A stretch of DNA of 64,000 nt. Source: Pseudomonas thermotolerans DSM 14292 (GTDB lineage Bacteria; Pseudomonadota; Gammaproteobacteria; Pseudomonadales; Pseudomonadaceae). Positions within the stretch are counted from its first letter, which is position 1. Every line of letters begins with the position of its first letter. Shown one piece after another: positions 37,129 through 50,167 of this stretch. A program made the position numbers and the translations under genes. The stretch is taken from positions 20,059-84,058 of the forward strand of contig NZ_KB822616.1 of assembly GCF_000364625.1 (NCBI RefSeq). Reading direction: 5' to 3'. The notes beneath the pieces were generated by a model, which saw only the letters and a program-made list of their open reading frames with translations, made no database searches and was not told where the DNA came from.

Positions 37129-37887
37129 TCAACTTGCGACGATCAGCTTGATGCCGCGCGCGAGCAGCTGTTCGCGTACATCCTCGGGCAGGCGGTCGTC
37201 GGTGATCAGGGTGTGAATGCTGCTCCAGGGCAGCTCGAGGTTGGGAATCCGGCGGCCGAACTTGTCGGCCTCGACCATCACGATGACTTCCCGGGAGACT
37301 TCCGCCATCACCCGCGACAGGCCGAGCAGCTCGTTGAAGGTGGTGGTGCCGCGCTCCAGGTCGATGCCATCGGCGCCGATGAACAGCTGGTCGAAATCGT
37401 AGGAACGCAACACCTGCTCGGCCACCTGGCCCTGGAAGGACTCCGAGTGCGGGTCCCAGGTGCCGCCGGTCATCAGCAGCACCGGCTCGTGCTCCAGCTC
37501 GGTGAGCGCGCGGGCCACGTGCAGCGAGTTGGTCATCACCACCAGGCCGGGCTTGTAGCCCAGCTCGGGGATCATCGCCGCGGTGGTGCTGCCGCTGTCG
37601 ATGATGATCCGCGCATGCTCGCGGATCAGCCCCACGGCGGCACGGGCGATTACCTGCTTGTACTGGGAGACCGGCTGGTTGTCGTTGATCAGCTCCTGGG
37701 GCAGGGGCACGGCACCGCCGTAGCGGCGCAGCAGCAGGCCGTTCTTCTCCAGGGCGGCGAGGTCCTTGCGGATGGTGACTTCCGAGGTGGACAGCGCTTT
37801 GGACAGCTCGTCGACGCTCACCTCGCCCTGTTCGGCGAGCAGGGCGAGGATGGTGTGGCGGCGCTGAGCGGTGTCGCGTTTCGACAT
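37129..37887 (-). CDS. glmR: DeoR family regulator of glmS (GlmR)
   Basis: A 252-residue DeoR/GlpR-family regulator. The N-terminal helix-turn-helix is RRHTILALLAEQGEVSVDELSKALSTSEVTIRKDLAALEKNGLLLRRYGGA. The C-terminal sugar-phosphate sensor domain has IIIDSGSTTAAMIPEL and LFIGADGIDLERGTTTFNE. It precedes glmS in an apparent operon, as in other pseudomonads. The start has no Shine-Dalgarno: the 14 bases upstream read CGAATCGAAACATA and belong to a large inverted repeat that overlaps the start codon. Tight autoregulation or leaderless translation is possible. Confidence 0.88.
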   Translation of the reverse strand: MSKRDTAQRRHTILALLAEQGEVSVDELSKALSTSEVTIRKDLAALEKNGLLLRRYGGAVPLPQELINDNQPVSQYKQVIARAAVGLIREHARIIIDSGSTTAAMIPELGYKPGLVVMTNSLHVARALTELEHEPVLLMTGGTWDPHSESFQGQVAEQVLRSYDFDQLFIGADGIDLERGTTTFNELLGLSRVMAEVSREVIVMVEADKFGRRIPNLELPWSSIHTLITDDRLPEDVREQLLARGIKLIVAS

Positions 37888-37929
37888 TATGTTTCGATTC
37901 GAAAGTTAACTGATCGAATCAAAACATAA
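37887..37929. promoter_or_regulatory. Probable GlmR operator, large inverted repeat
   Basis: Arms 37887-37901 (TTATGTTTCGATTCG) and 37915-37929 (CGAATCAAAACATAA) are complementary at 14 of 15 positions across a 13-bp spacer. A second, internal perfect palindrome TTTCGATTCGAAA occupies 37892-37904. TTTCG-type repeats suit DeoR-family repressors. The element overlaps the glmR start codon. Confidence 0.72.
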
Positions 37930-37973
37930 CATCTGCGAATCCGCAAGGTCGGATCGTCGCGCCACCGCCCGGC

Positions 37974-38229
37974 TCAGAAAGACAGGTTCAGGCTGGAAAA
38001 GGTGCGCCCCGGCACGTTGTAAGTGTGGGCCCCGGCCACCAGGGCATTGCCTTCGCGGAACTGGCGCTTGTCGAACGGATTGTTGATCCCGGTACCCACG
38101 CCGAGGTTCTCGCTGAGCCGGTACAGACCGCCCAGGCTGAACAGCGCTGGCTGTCGACACGACGTCCGCTCGGGGTCGCCAGCTTGCCCTGGTAGTCCGG
38201 CTTCGGCGGCACCTGCTGCCGTACCAGAC
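37974..38229 (-). pseudogene. Remnant of a FepA/PfeA-type TonB-dependent receptor (C-terminal end)
   Basis: On the - strand the last barrel strands are still readable: LFSLGGLYRLSENLGVGTGI, NNPFDKRQFREGNALVAGAH, TYNVPGRTFSSLNLSF. These align with the FepA end (DNLFDKRHFREGNA...ANTYNEPGRTF). Upstream, VVWYG, QQVPPKPDYQGKLATPSGRR and LFSLGG lie in three different frames, so there are at least two frameshifts within 100 bp. Nothing of the plug or the first two thirds of the barrel remains. It is not functional. Confidence 0.82.
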
Positions 38230-38415
38230 CACCTCGGCACCGACCCCGTGGACATGCAGAGGCCCCTCCGCGAACGCTACGGCACCACCGTCTATGCGCT
38301 CCTCCGACAGCACCGTCCGGGCCAGGCCCATCGTGCCCTGCTGCACGGCGCGACCGCCGAGCAGGCCTTCCGGCGCAGCTACGGGGACACGCCTGCCCGA
38401 CCCGAAGCTATGCCC
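38230..38415 (+). pseudogene. Remnant of an AraC/PchR-type regulator (DNA-binding domain)
   Basis: The + strand frame reads HLGTDPVDMQRPLRERYGTT, VYALLRQHRPGQAHRALLHG, ATAEQA, then FRRSYGDTPAR. This is the AraC helix-turn-helix pattern (LxxxFGTTVxxYLRxxRxxxAxxLL ... FRRxFGxSP), but about 20 residues between AEQA and FRR, holding the second recognition helix, are missing. No N-terminal domain remains. It abuts the receptor remnant on the opposite strand. PchR-like regulators commonly neighbour the receptor gene they control, so this was probably a siderophore uptake pair. Confidence 0.72.
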
Positions 38416-38446
38416 ATGGCTCGTCTTCGGCCGCGCTATCGCCGGT

Positions 38447-39058
38447 CTATTGCAGGGTGAGCTTGACCCCGAAGCCCACCAGGCAGAGCCCCGCCAGCCT
38501 CTCCAGCCAGGCGGAGACTCGCGGATTGGCACGCAGGCGCTCGGCCAGGAAGTGGCTGCCGAACACCACGAGGGAACCGTAGATGAAGGTCAACCCGGCG
38601 ATGGTCAGGGCCAGGAAAGCGAAGGTCACCAGACCCTGGTGATGCTGCGGGTCGATGAACAGCGGGAAGAAGGCCATGTAGAAGATGATCGCCTTGGGGT
38701 TGAGCAGGGTGATCAGCATGGTCTGCTTCAGGTACTGGCGCGGCTGGATCTCCAGGGCTGGCGCCGCACCGGGCCGGGTCCGCAGCATGCGCAGGCCGAG
38801 CCAGACCAGGTAGGCAGCCCCCGCCCACTGGATCAGGTGGAAGGTGGTGGGGTAGGCGCGCAACATGGCAGCCACCCCGGCCACCGCCAGCCACATCAGC
38901 ACCTGGTCGCCGAGGATCACTCCGCAGGTGGAGGCCAAACCGCCGCGGATCCCGCCCTTGCCGGTGGACAGCAGCAGAGCCAGGTTGCCGGGCCCGGGAA
39001 TGGCCAGCAGCACGATGAAGGCCACAACGAAGGCACCATAGTCGGTAACGCCGTACAT
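38447..39058 (-). CDS. LysE/RhtB family amino acid exporter
   Basis: A 203-residue membrane protein with about six helices. GAFVVAFIVLLAIPGPGNLALLLSTGKGGIRGGLASTCGV is the LysE/RhtB signature, including the PGPN-like PGPGN. FLKQTMLITLLNPKAIIFYMAFFPLF-type sequence (YLKQTMLITLLNPKAIIFYM) is also conserved. The substrate is probably an amino acid or derivative, but it is not predictable from sequence. It begins 5 bp after the glmU stop on the same strand and may be transcribed with it. Confidence 0.85.
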   Translation of the reverse strand: MYGVTDYGAFVVAFIVLLAIPGPGNLALLLSTGKGGIRGGLASTCGVILGDQVLMWLAVAGVAAMLRAYPTTFHLIQWAGAAYLVWLGLRMLRTRPGAAPALEIQPRQYLKQTMLITLLNPKAIIFYMAFFPLFIDPQHHQGLVTFAFLALTIAGLTFIYGSLVVFGSHFLAERLRANPRVSAWLERLAGLCLVGFGVKLTLQ

Positions 39059-39063
39059 CGCGG

Positions 39064-40434
39064 TCAGGACTTTTTCTCGGCCTTGCGTGGGCGCTGCCAG
39101 CCCTCGATGTTGCGCTGGCGGGCCCGGCCCACCGCCAGGCTGCCGGCCGGCACGTCCTGGGTGATGGTCGAGCCGGCGCCAGTGGTGGCGCCCGCGCCCA
39201 GAGTGACCGGCGCCACCAGAGCGCTGTTGGAACCGATGAACACGTCCTCGCCCATGATCGTGCGATGCTTGTTGGCGCCGTCGTAGTTACAGGTGATGGT
39301 GCCGGCGCCGATGTTGCTGCGCGCCCCGATCTCGGCATCGCCCAGATAGCTGAGATGGCCGGCCTTGGCGCCCTCGCCGAGCACCGCGTTCTTCAGCTCG
39401 ACGAAGTTGCCGACATGGGCCTGGCGGCCCAGCACCGCGCCGGGCCGCAGACGGGCGAACGGCCCGCAATCCGCGCCCTCGCCCAGCTCTGCTCCTTCCA
39501 GGTGGCTGTTGGCCTTGACGATGGCGCCCTTGCGCAAGGTGCTGTCCTTGATCACGCAGTTCGGGCCGATCTGCACTCCGTCCTCGATCACCACCCGGCC
39601 TTCGAGGATCACATTGACGTCGATCAGCACGTCACGGCCGACCGTCACCTCGCCGCGCAGGTCGAAGCGCGCCGGGTCGCGCAGGGTCACGCCCTGGGCC
39701 ATCAGGCGACGGGCGGCACGCAGCTGGTAGTGGCGCTCCAGCTCGGCGAGCTGGATGCGGTCGTTGGCGCCCTGAACTTCCATGGGGTCGTCCGGCTGCA
39801 CGGTCTCGATCGTCAGACCGTCGGCCACCGCCATGGCAATCACGTCGGTCAGGTAGTACTCGCCCTGGGCGTTGTCGTTGGACAGCCGGCCCAGCCAGCC
39901 GGCCAGACGCTCAGCGGGCACCGCGAGGATGCCGGTGTTGCCCTCGCGGATGGCACGCTGCTCGGGGCTGGCGTCCTTGTGCTCGACGATCGCGGTGACC
40001 CGCCCGGCGGCATCGCGGATGATTCGCCCGTAGCCGGTGGGATCGTCCAGCTCGACGGTGAGCAGGGCCAGCTGCTCGGGGCCGACCTTGTCGAGCAGAC
40101 GCTTCAAGGTCTCGGCCTGGATCAGCGGCACGTCGCCATAGAGGATCAGCACCCGCTCAGCACTCAGCCCCGGCAGCGCCTGGGCCACGGCATGGCCGGT
40201 GCCGAGCTGCTCGGCCTGCAGCACGAAGGCGATATCGTCGGCGGCGTGCCGGGCGCGCACCTGCTCGGCGCCGTGGCCGATCACCACGTGGATGCCCTTG
40301 GGCAGCAACTGGCGGGCGGTATCGAGCACGTGACCAAGCATGGACTGACCGGCCACCGGGTGGAGGACCTTGGGCAGGGCAGAGCGCATCCGGGTGCCCT
40401 GGCCTGCGGCGAGAATGACGATATCGAGTGACAT
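39064..40434 (-). CDS. glmU: Bifunctional UDP-GlcNAc pyrophosphorylase / glucosamine-1-phosphate acetyltransferase
   Basis: 456 residues from ATG 40434 ([16 protein letters not shown]); an in-frame ATG at 40443 is possible. The uridyltransferase domain has [31 protein letters not shown], and [12 protein letters not shown]. The C-terminal left-handed beta helix includes [46 protein letters not shown] and [11 protein letters not shown]. It makes UDP-GlcNAc from glucosamine-1-phosphate. It lies just after the atp operon, as is usual in pseudomonads, and a terminator separates them. Confidence 0.95.
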   Translation of the reverse strand: MSLDIVILAAGQGTRMRSALPKVLHPVAGQSMLGHVLDTARQLLPKGIHVVIGHGAEQVRARHAADDIAFVLQAEQLGTGHAVAQALPGLSAERVLILYGDVPLIQAETLKRLLDKVGPEQLALLTVELDDPTGYGRIIRDAAGRVTAIVEHKDASPEQRAIREGNTGILAVPAERLAGWLGRLSNDNAQGEYYLTDVIAMAVADGLTIETVQPDDPMEVQGANDRIQLAELERHYQLRAARRLMAQGVTLRDPARFDLRGEVTVGRDVLIDVNVILEGRVVIEDGVQIGPNCVIKDSTLRKGAIVKANSHLEGAELGEGADCGPFARLRPGAVLGRQAHVGNFVELKNAVLGEGAKAGHLSYLGDAEIGARSNIGAGTITCNYDGANKHRTIMGEDVFIGSNSALVAPVTLGAGATTGAGSTITQDVPAGSLAVGRARQRNIEGWQRPRKAEKKS

Positions 40435-40489
40435 GGCATGCACATCCTGTATAAGGCGCGACCTTCAGGCCGCGCGCGGGTCAGGCAGA

Positions 40490-40520
40490 AAAAGAAAAAG
40501 GGTAGCCAAGGCTACCCTTT
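40490..40520 (-). terminator. Intrinsic terminator of the atp operon
   Basis: On the - strand the stem AAAGGGTAGC / GCTACCCTTT with a four-base loop is followed by TTTCTTTTTC. It lies 28 bp after the atpC stop and before glmU. Confidence 0.85.
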
Positions 40521-40547
40521 CTCCCGATCGCGTTGAAGCCGACGGCA

Positions 40548-40973
40548 TCAGCCGCCGTATTTCTTGCGAAGCTGCTGGACGGTGCGCAGCTGGGCTGCCG
40601 CTTCGGCCAGACGCGCCGCAGCGGCGCTGTAGTCGAACTCCGCGCCCTTGCCGCTCAGCGCCTTCTCGGCGGCCTTGAGGGCCTCCTGCGCGGCGGCCTC
40701 GTCCAGATCGCTGGCACGCACCACGGTGTCGGCCAGGACCTTGACCATGTTCGGCTGCACTTCCAGGAAACCGCCGGAGATGTAGTACACCTCGGTATCG
40801 CCACCCTGCTTGATCAGCCGGATCGGGCCCGGCTTGAGGTTGGTGATCAGCGGCGCATGTCCCGGTGCGATACCCAGATCGCCCAGGTGGCCGTGCGCGA
40901 TCACCATCTCGACCAGACCGGCGAAGATCTCGCCTTCCGCGCTGACGATATCGCAATGGACAGTAATAGCCAT
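40548..40973 (-). CDS. atpC: ATP synthase epsilon subunit
   Basis: A 141-residue F1 epsilon subunit. [19 protein letters not shown] starts the beta-sandwich. [19 protein letters not shown] and [23 protein letters not shown] are conserved, and the C-terminal helical hairpin ([12 protein letters not shown] ... [12 protein letters not shown]) regulates rotation. Last gene of atpIBEFHAGDC, 43 bp after atpD, followed by a strong terminator. Confidence 0.96.
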   Translation of the reverse strand: MAITVHCDIVSAEGEIFAGLVEMVIAHGHLGDLGIAPGHAPLITNLKPGPIRLIKQGGDTEVYYISGGFLEVQPNMVKVLADTVVRASDLDEAAAQEALKAAEKALSGKGAEFDYSAAAARLAEAAAQLRTVQQLRKKYGG

Positions 40974-41016
40974 ACGCTTGCCTCACGTCGGCGCCCGTTG
41001 CCGGGCGCCCGGTGGA

Positions 41017-42423
<1,407 letters not shown>

Positions 42424-43284
42424 TTAAACCGCGGCAGCGCCGCCGACGATTTCCGAAATTTCCTGGGTGATCGCTGCCTGACGCGCCTTGTTGTACATCA
42501 GCTGGAGTTCGCTGATCAGGTTGCCGGCGTTCTCGGTGGCGTTCTTCATTGCGATCATCCGCGCCGCCTGCTCACAAGCGTTGTTCTCGACCACGGCCTG
42601 GTACACCTGGGACTCCACGTAGCGCACCATCAGCCCATCGAGGAGCTGCTTGGCATCCGGCTCGTAGATGTAGTCCCAGTGGTGCTTGAGCTCCTCGTCG
42701 GGAGTCGCCACCAGCGGAACCAGCTGTTCCACGGTCGGCTTCTGCACCATGGTATTGACGAACTTGTTCGAGACCACGGACAGACGGTCGATGCGGCCCT
42801 CCAGGTAGGCGTCGAGCATCACCTTGACGCTGCCGATCAGGTCGTTGATCGAGGGTTCCTCGCCCAGGTGGCTGATCGCCGCGACCACGTTGCCGCCGAA
42901 GTTGCGGAAGAAGGATGCGCCCTTGTTGCCAATCACGCAGATATCGATTTCCGCGCCTTGCTGGCGCTGTTCCGTCATGTCCTTGACCAGCACCTTGAAC
43001 AGGTTGGTGTTCAAGCCGCCGCACAAGCCACGGTCGGAAGTCACCACGATGTAGCCGACGCGCTTGATCTCGCGCTCCTGCATGAACGGGTGGCGGTATT
43101 CCGGGTTGGCATTGGCCACGTGGCCGATGACCTGACGGATACGCTCAGCATAGGGACGGCCGGCCGCCATGCGCATTTGGGCCTTGCGCATCTTGCTCAC
43201 CGCCACCTTTTCCATGGCATTGGTGATCTTCTGCGTACTCTTGATGCTCGCGATCTTGCCGCGAATCTCTTTTGCGCCTGCCAT
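42424..43284 (-). CDS. atpG: ATP synthase gamma subunit
   Basis: The 286-residue central rotor shaft of F1. It starts [36 protein letters not shown], the N-terminal coiled-coil helix. [17 protein letters not shown] is the conserved Rossmann-like core, and the end [32 protein letters not shown] is the C-terminal coiled-coil helix. It links c-ring rotation to the alpha3beta3 head. Spacing to its neighbours is 30-52 bp. Confidence 0.97.
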   Translation of the reverse strand: MAGAKEIRGKIASIKSTQKITNAMEKVAVSKMRKAQMRMAAGRPYAERIRQVIGHVANANPEYRHPFMQEREIKRVGYIVVTSDRGLCGGLNTNLFKVLVKDMTEQRQQGAEIDICVIGNKGASFFRNFGGNVVAAISHLGEEPSINDLIGSVKVMLDAYLEGRIDRLSVVSNKFVNTMVQKPTVEQLVPLVATPDEELKHHWDYIYEPDAKQLLDGLMVRYVESQVYQAVVENNACEQAARMIAMKNATENAGNLISELQLMYNKARQAAITQEISEIVGGAAAV

Positions 43285-43336
43285 TTGACACCTATCGGGT
43301 TAGCAGGCGGGAGCCGTCACCAGCCCCCGCTGCGGC

Positions 43337-44881
<1,545 letters not shown>

Positions 44882-44902
44882 TGCTCTGCTGCCCCTTCAA
44901 AC

Positions 44903-45439
44903 TCAGGATTTCAACGCTTCGGCCAGTTTCGCGAGTTTGCCGCGAACAGAGCCATCGATAACCAGGTCGCCGGCATGGATGACGACGCCGCCGATCAGGC
45001 TGGCATCCTCCACGACGTGCAGCCGCACTTCTCGGCTGAGCCGTGCGCTGAGAACCTTGGCGAGTTTGTCTTGCTGTTCTGCGCTCAATGCGAAGGCACT
45101 GGTCACTTCCACCTCGACCGTTTGTTCCTGTTCGGCCTTGTACTGCTCGAACAGGGCGGCGATTTCCGGCAACAGCGCAAGGCGGTTGTTCTCCGAAAGC
45201 ACGGAAATGAAGTTCTGTACCTGGGCGTCGAACTTGTCGCCAGCCACTTCGTTGAAAGCGCTGGCCTTCTCTGCACTCGTCAGACGCGGGGCCGCGAGTA
45301 CGCGCCGCATGGTCTCGTCCTGCGAGATCGCTGCAGCCAGGCCGAGCATGGCTGACCAGGAGGCCAGTTGCTGGTGGGCCTGGGCGTACTCGAAAGCAGC
45401 CTTGGCGTAAGGTCGGGCCAGCGTGGTCAGTTCTGCCAT
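44903..45439 (-). CDS. atpH: ATP synthase delta subunit
   Basis: The 178-residue peripheral stalk connector (OSCP-like). [32 protein letters not shown] is the conserved helical start. The C-terminal region [43 protein letters not shown] is the delta signature. It joins the b subunits to the top of F1. It lies 12 bp after atpF. Confidence 0.97.
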   Translation of the reverse strand: MAELTTLARPYAKAAFEYAQAHQQLASWSAMLGLAAAISQDETMRRVLAAPRLTSAEKASAFNEVAGDKFDAQVQNFISVLSENNRLALLPEIAALFEQYKAEQEQTVEVEVTSAFALSAEQQDKLAKVLSARLSREVRLHVVEDASLIGGVVIHAGDLVIDGSVRGKLAKLAEALKS

Positions 45440-45451
45440 GATCGCCCTCGC

Positions 45452-45922
45452 TTAAATTTCGGCTGCCAGTTTGTTGACCAGCTCCGCATGCGCGTTTTGA
45501 TCGACAGAGGCGCCCAGGATCTTCTCGGCACCGACGACGGCCAGAGCACCCACCTGGGCACGCAGGGCGTCCTTGACGCTGTTCAGTTCCTGTTCGATCT
45601 CAGCCTTGGCCTGGGCCTTCACGCGGTCGGCCTCGGCCTGAGCCTGCTCACGGGCTTCGTCGACGATCTGGGTCGCGCGCTTCTTGGCCTGCTCGATGAT
45701 TTCAGCCGCTTGCCCCTTGGCCTCACGCAGTTGCTGGGCCACTTTCTCGTGGGCAAGCTCCAGATCACGAGCCGCACGGTTGGCAGCGTCCAGGCCGTCC
45801 GCAATCTTCTTCTGGCGTTCGCGCAGAGCAGTGATGACCGGAGGCCACACGAACTTCATGCAGAACCACACGAAGACTAGGAAAGCAACGGACTGGCCAA
45901 TCAGGGTTGCATTAATGTTCAC
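45452..45922 (-). CDS. atpF: ATP synthase b subunit
   Basis: A 156-residue subunit with one N-terminal transmembrane helix ([24 protein letters not shown]) followed by a long alanine- and charge-rich coiled coil that forms the peripheral stator stalk. Length equals that of the E. coli b subunit. Located between atpE and atpH. Confidence 0.97.
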   Translation of the reverse strand: MNINATLIGQSVAFLVFVWFCMKFVWPPVITALRERQKKIADGLDAANRAARDLELAHEKVAQQLREAKGQAAEIIEQAKKRATQIVDEAREQAQAEADRVKAQAKAEIEQELNSVKDALRAQVGALAVVGAEKILGASVDQNAHAELVNKLAAEI

Positions 45923-45980
45923 GCCAACACCTCGCTCGTTCGTTGTCCGTCAAACCGATGCACTCGTTGGAAACGAGTGA

Positions 45981-46319
<339 letters not shown>

Positions 46320-46376
46320 TCACCGCGAGCGCTGTGCCACTACCGGCGCGAGGGACGGCAGCGGCATCGCACACTC

Positions 46377-47243
<867 letters not shown>

Positions 47244-47260
47244 TTATTGCCTCGAACGCT

Positions 47261-47665
47261 CTAAGGTCTTGAAAATCGTCTTATCAACCAGGGGGCAAAC
47301 CAGTTGATCGCCAAGACCAACAGGAAGGTACCGAACAGCGCCGGCACCACCAGCGGCTTCACCCCCGCAAACGTCAGTGCGAACAGCACTGCCGTGAAAA
47401 CCAGCTTGCCCGCCTCGCCCGCATAGAAGGAGCGGACGATCTCCCGGGCGGCCCGCGCCCCGCCGAAGCGGAACGCCTTGTGGGCGAAATACAGATTCGG
47501 CAGCCAGGCGATCAGACCACCGAGCAGCGCCGAGTAACCGGCGACCGTCCCCAGCCAACCCCACAACAGGACGGCCATCACACAAAGCCCGATCAACTGG
47601 GCGAGAAGCACCGGGAAAACCGGCAGACGGTGGAAGGGCAGGCGGTTCGGCATGCGATGTTCCAC
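47261..47665 (-). CDS. atpI: ATP synthase protein I
   Basis: A 134-residue hydrophobic protein, first gene of the operon. The GTG at 47665 is chosen (MEHRMPNRLPFHRLPVFPVL) because AGGAG lies nine bases upstream; an ATG at 47653 has no ribosome site. Four transmembrane helices are visible. AtpI is a non-essential assembly or stability factor for the c-ring. A strong-looking promoter lies about 75-105 bp upstream. Confidence 0.92.
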   Translation of the reverse strand: MEHRMPNRLPFHRLPVFPVLLAQLIGLCVMAVLLWGWLGTVAGYSALLGGLIAWLPNLYFAHKAFRFGGARAAREIVRSFYAGEAGKLVFTAVLFALTFAGVKPLVVPALFGTFLLVLAINWFAPWLIRRFSRP

Positions 47666-47740
47666 CGTTCATACTCCTGGAACGTCGGCAGGCGCTAAAT
47701 CAATGACTTGGCATAGTTTGTGCCGACAAAATGCGCGCAG

Positions 47741-47769
47741 AGTATAGGGGGGGTTCCCCCCCTGTTCAA
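47741..47769 (-). promoter_or_regulatory. Predicted sigma-70 promoter of the atp operon with palindromic spacer
   Basis: On the - strand TTGAAC (47769-47764) and TATACT (47746-47741) are separated by exactly 17 bp. Sixteen of those 17 bases form a perfect G7-AA-C7 inverted repeat. It is the best-scoring promoter between parB and atpI. The predicted start is near 47734. Confidence 0.7.
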
Positions 47770-47820
47770 CTGGCCGGTAGTGAAATCCGACCACCCGCTA
47801 CATCGGCAGACAGGGCTTTT

Positions 47821-48693
47821 TCAGCGGATGTGGGCGAGCACGCCCTGCAATTCGTCCAGGGAACTGTAGCGAATCACCAGCTGTCCCTTTCCCTTCTGTC
47901 CGTGCTTGATCTGCACCGGAGCCCCGAGCTTCTCGGCCAAACGCTGCTCAAGGCGGCTAATATCCGGATCGTTCCTGTTGCTGGCCGCGGGCTTTTCCTT
48001 GGCGTTCAGCCACTGCCGGACCAGGGCTTCGGTCTGTCGCACGGTGAGGCCTCGTGCGACAACGTGTCGCGCCCCTTCCACCTGCCGTTCCGCGGGCAGA
48101 CCGAGCAGCGCGCGGGCATGCCCCATCTCCAGATCGCCATGGGCGAGCAGGGTCTTCACCTCCTCGGGCAGGGCGATCAGGCGCAGCAGGTTGGTGATGG
48201 TCACCCGCGACTTGCCCACCGCCTCGGCGACCTGCTGCTGGGTGAGCTGGAATTCCTGCTGCAGGCGCTGCAGGGCGATGGCTTCCTCGATGGGGTTGAG
48301 GTCCTCGCGCTGGATGTTCTCGATCAGCGCCATGGCGATCGCCGCCTCGTCGGGGACGTCGCGGACCAGGGCGGGGATCCTGTCCAGACCGGCCTGCTGG
48401 CTGGCCCGCCAGCGTCGCTCGCCTGCGATGATCTCGTAGCGGCCGCCACCGATCGGGCGCACCACGATGGGCTGCATGACGCCCTGGGCCTTGATGGACT
48501 GGGCCAGCTCCTCGAGGGCGGCCGGATCCATGTCGCGGCGCGGCTGGTACTTGCCGCGCTGGATCAGTTCCAGGGGCAGGTGCTGCAGTTCGCGGCTGTC
48601 GGCACGGGCCGCCTCTTCCTGGAGGGTGGTGACGCTGTTTCCGCCGAGCAGGGCGTCCAAACCGCGTCCTAGACCACGTTTCTTGCTGGCCAT
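47821..48693 (-). CDS. parB: Chromosome partitioning protein ParB (Spo0J)
   Basis: 290 residues. The ParB/Srx CTP-binding domain starts at LPLELIQRGKYQPRRDMD and contains GGGRYEIIAGERRWRASQQAG (GERR motif). The KorB-type helix-turn-helix is LTQQQVAEAVGKSRVTITNLLRLIALP, and a dimerisation tail follows (GKGQLVIRYSSLDELQGVL). It spreads from parS sites, two of which are found within recF here. It is encoded 9 bp downstream of parA. Confidence 0.95.
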   Translation of the reverse strand: MASKKRGLGRGLDALLGGNSVTTLQEEAARADSRELQHLPLELIQRGKYQPRRDMDPAALEELAQSIKAQGVMQPIVVRPIGGGRYEIIAGERRWRASQQAGLDRIPALVRDVPDEAAIAMALIENIQREDLNPIEEAIALQRLQQEFQLTQQQVAEAVGKSRVTITNLLRLIALPEEVKTLLAHGDLEMGHARALLGLPAERQVEGARHVVARGLTVRQTEALVRQWLNAKEKPAASNRNDPDISRLEQRLAEKLGAPVQIKHGQKGKGQLVIRYSSLDELQGVLAHIR

Positions 48694-48702
48694 GGGGATT
48701 CC

Positions 48703-49500
48703 TTATGCTTGGGTGGCGGGCGCCGTACGCGCGGCCTGGCGCTGGCGGCGCGAGAGTTCGCCGGCCAGCGCCAGGTAGGCCAGCGCGCCGCGGGATTGCT
48801 TGTCGTAGACCAGCGCCGGCATGCCGTGGCTGGGTGCCTCGGCGAGTCGTACGTTGCGCGGGATGACAGTGTCGTAGAGCTTGTCGCCGAAGTGCGCCTT
48901 GAGCTGCTCGGAGACCTCGTTGGTCAGGCTGATGCGCGGGTCGTACATGGTGCGCAGCAGCCCCTCGATCTTCAGTGTCGGGTTGAGCAGCTGGCTGATC
49001 CGCTGGATGGTGTTGATCAGGTCGGTGAGCCCCTCCAGCGCGTAGTATTCGCATTGCATGGGGATGATCACCCCGTCGGCGGCCACCAGGGCGTTGACGG
49101 TGAGCATCGACAGCGACGGCGGGCAGTCGATGAGGATGTAGTCGTAATTCTCGCGCACCGGCGCCAGGGCTTCGCGCAGGCGTTTCTCCTTGTTCGGCAG
49201 GTCGAGCAGGGCCACCTCGGCGGCGGTCAGGTCGCGGTTGGCCGGCAGCAGCTGGTAGCCGCCATGTTCGGAGAGCTGCATGGCCTCGACTAGGCTGCAG
49301 CTGCCGATCAGTACGTCGTAGATGGAATGCTCGAGGGCCAGCTTGTCCACGCCGCTGCCGGTGGTGGCATTGCCCTGCGGGTCAAGGTCGATCAGCAGCA
49401 CGCGCCGCCGGGTGGCGACCAGCGAGGCCGCCAGGTTGATGCAGGTCGTGGTCTTGGCTACGCCCCCTTTCTGGTTGGCGATAGCGAGCACTTTGGCCAT
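48703..49500 (-). CDS. parA: Chromosome partitioning ATPase ParA (Soj)
   Basis: A 265-residue deviant Walker ATPase. AIANQKGGVAKTTTCINLAASL gives the signature KGGVAKT, DLDPQGNATTGSGV the A' motif, and YDYILIDCPPSLSMLTVNAL the Walker B region. It lacks an N-terminal helix-turn-helix, as expected for a chromosomal ParA that binds DNA non-specifically. It lies in the rsmG-parA-parB order typical near oriC. Confidence 0.95.
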   Translation of the reverse strand: MAKVLAIANQKGGVAKTTTCINLAASLVATRRRVLLIDLDPQGNATTGSGVDKLALEHSIYDVLIGSCSLVEAMQLSEHGGYQLLPANRDLTAAEVALLDLPNKEKRLREALAPVRENYDYILIDCPPSLSMLTVNALVAADGVIIPMQCEYYALEGLTDLINTIQRISQLLNPTLKIEGLLRTMYDPRISLTNEVSEQLKAHFGDKLYDTVIPRNVRLAEAPSHGMPALVYDKQSRGALAYLALAGELSRRQRQAARTAPATQA

Positions 49501-49519
49501 GGTCGGCGTTCTATTCCAG

Positions 49520-50167
49520 TCAGTGGGTGCGGCGCAGTATCAACAGATGGCGTTGCCCTTGGCAACCGGGAACCCTGAGCACCTGACAGGCTTCCAGGCG
49601 GAAGTCGGCGGGCAGTGCCTGCAGCTCGTCGTCCGGGTGCACGCCTTTCATCGCCAGCCAGCGGGTATCCTGATTCCCCAGGTGGCGGGTCCAGTCGGTG
49701 AAGTTCTTCAGCTCGCTGAAGGCCCGAGAGACGATGCCGGAAAAGGGCGCGGCCGGACGGAAGGCCTCGACCCGGGCATGGACCACCTCGAGGTTGGCCA
49801 GTTTCAGCTCCAGCCGCACCTGGGTGAGGAAGCGGGTCTTCTTGCCATTGGAATCCAGCAGGATGAAGCGCCGCTGCGGGAACAGGATGGCCAGGGGCAC
49901 CCCGGGCATGCCGCCGCCGCTGCCGACGTCCAGCCAGCTGTCGCCGCCTTCGGCCACGTAGGGCACCACGCTGAGGCTGTCCAGCAGGTGACGGGAGACC
50001 ATCTCGTCGGGGTTGCGCACCGCAGTGAGGTTATAGGCCTGGTTCCACTTGATCAGCAGGCCCAGGTAGGCGATCAGCAGCTCCTGCTGCTGCGCGGTCA
50101 ATTCCAGACCGAGCTCCCGCGCGCCCTGCGCGAGCTCCTCGGCATGGCGCTCGGTGACCAGGGACAT
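49520..50167 (-). CDS. rsmG: 16S rRNA (guanine-527-N7)-methyltransferase
   Basis: A 215-residue RsmG (GidB). [35 protein letters not shown] is the N-terminal family block. [38 protein letters not shown] is the SAM-binding motif. It methylates G527 of 16S rRNA. Its ATG shares one base with the mnmG stop (TGATG). Confidence 0.95.
   Translation of the reverse strand: MSLVTERHAEELAQGARELGLELTAQQQELLIAYLGLLIKWNQAYNLTAVRNPDEMVSRHLLDSLSVVPYVAEGGDSWLDVGSGGGMPGVPLAILFPQRRFILLDSNGKKTRFLTQVRLELKLANLEVVHARVEAFRPAAPFSGIVSRAFSELKNFTDWTRHLGNQDTRWLAMKGVHPDDELQALPADFRLEACQVLRVPGCQGQRHLLILRRTH

Noticed and set aside
47747..47762. G7-AA-C7 palindrome considered as the parB terminator
   Set aside because: No T tract follows on the - strand, the loop is only two bases, and it is placed precisely as the 17-bp spacer between good -35 and -10 hexamers.
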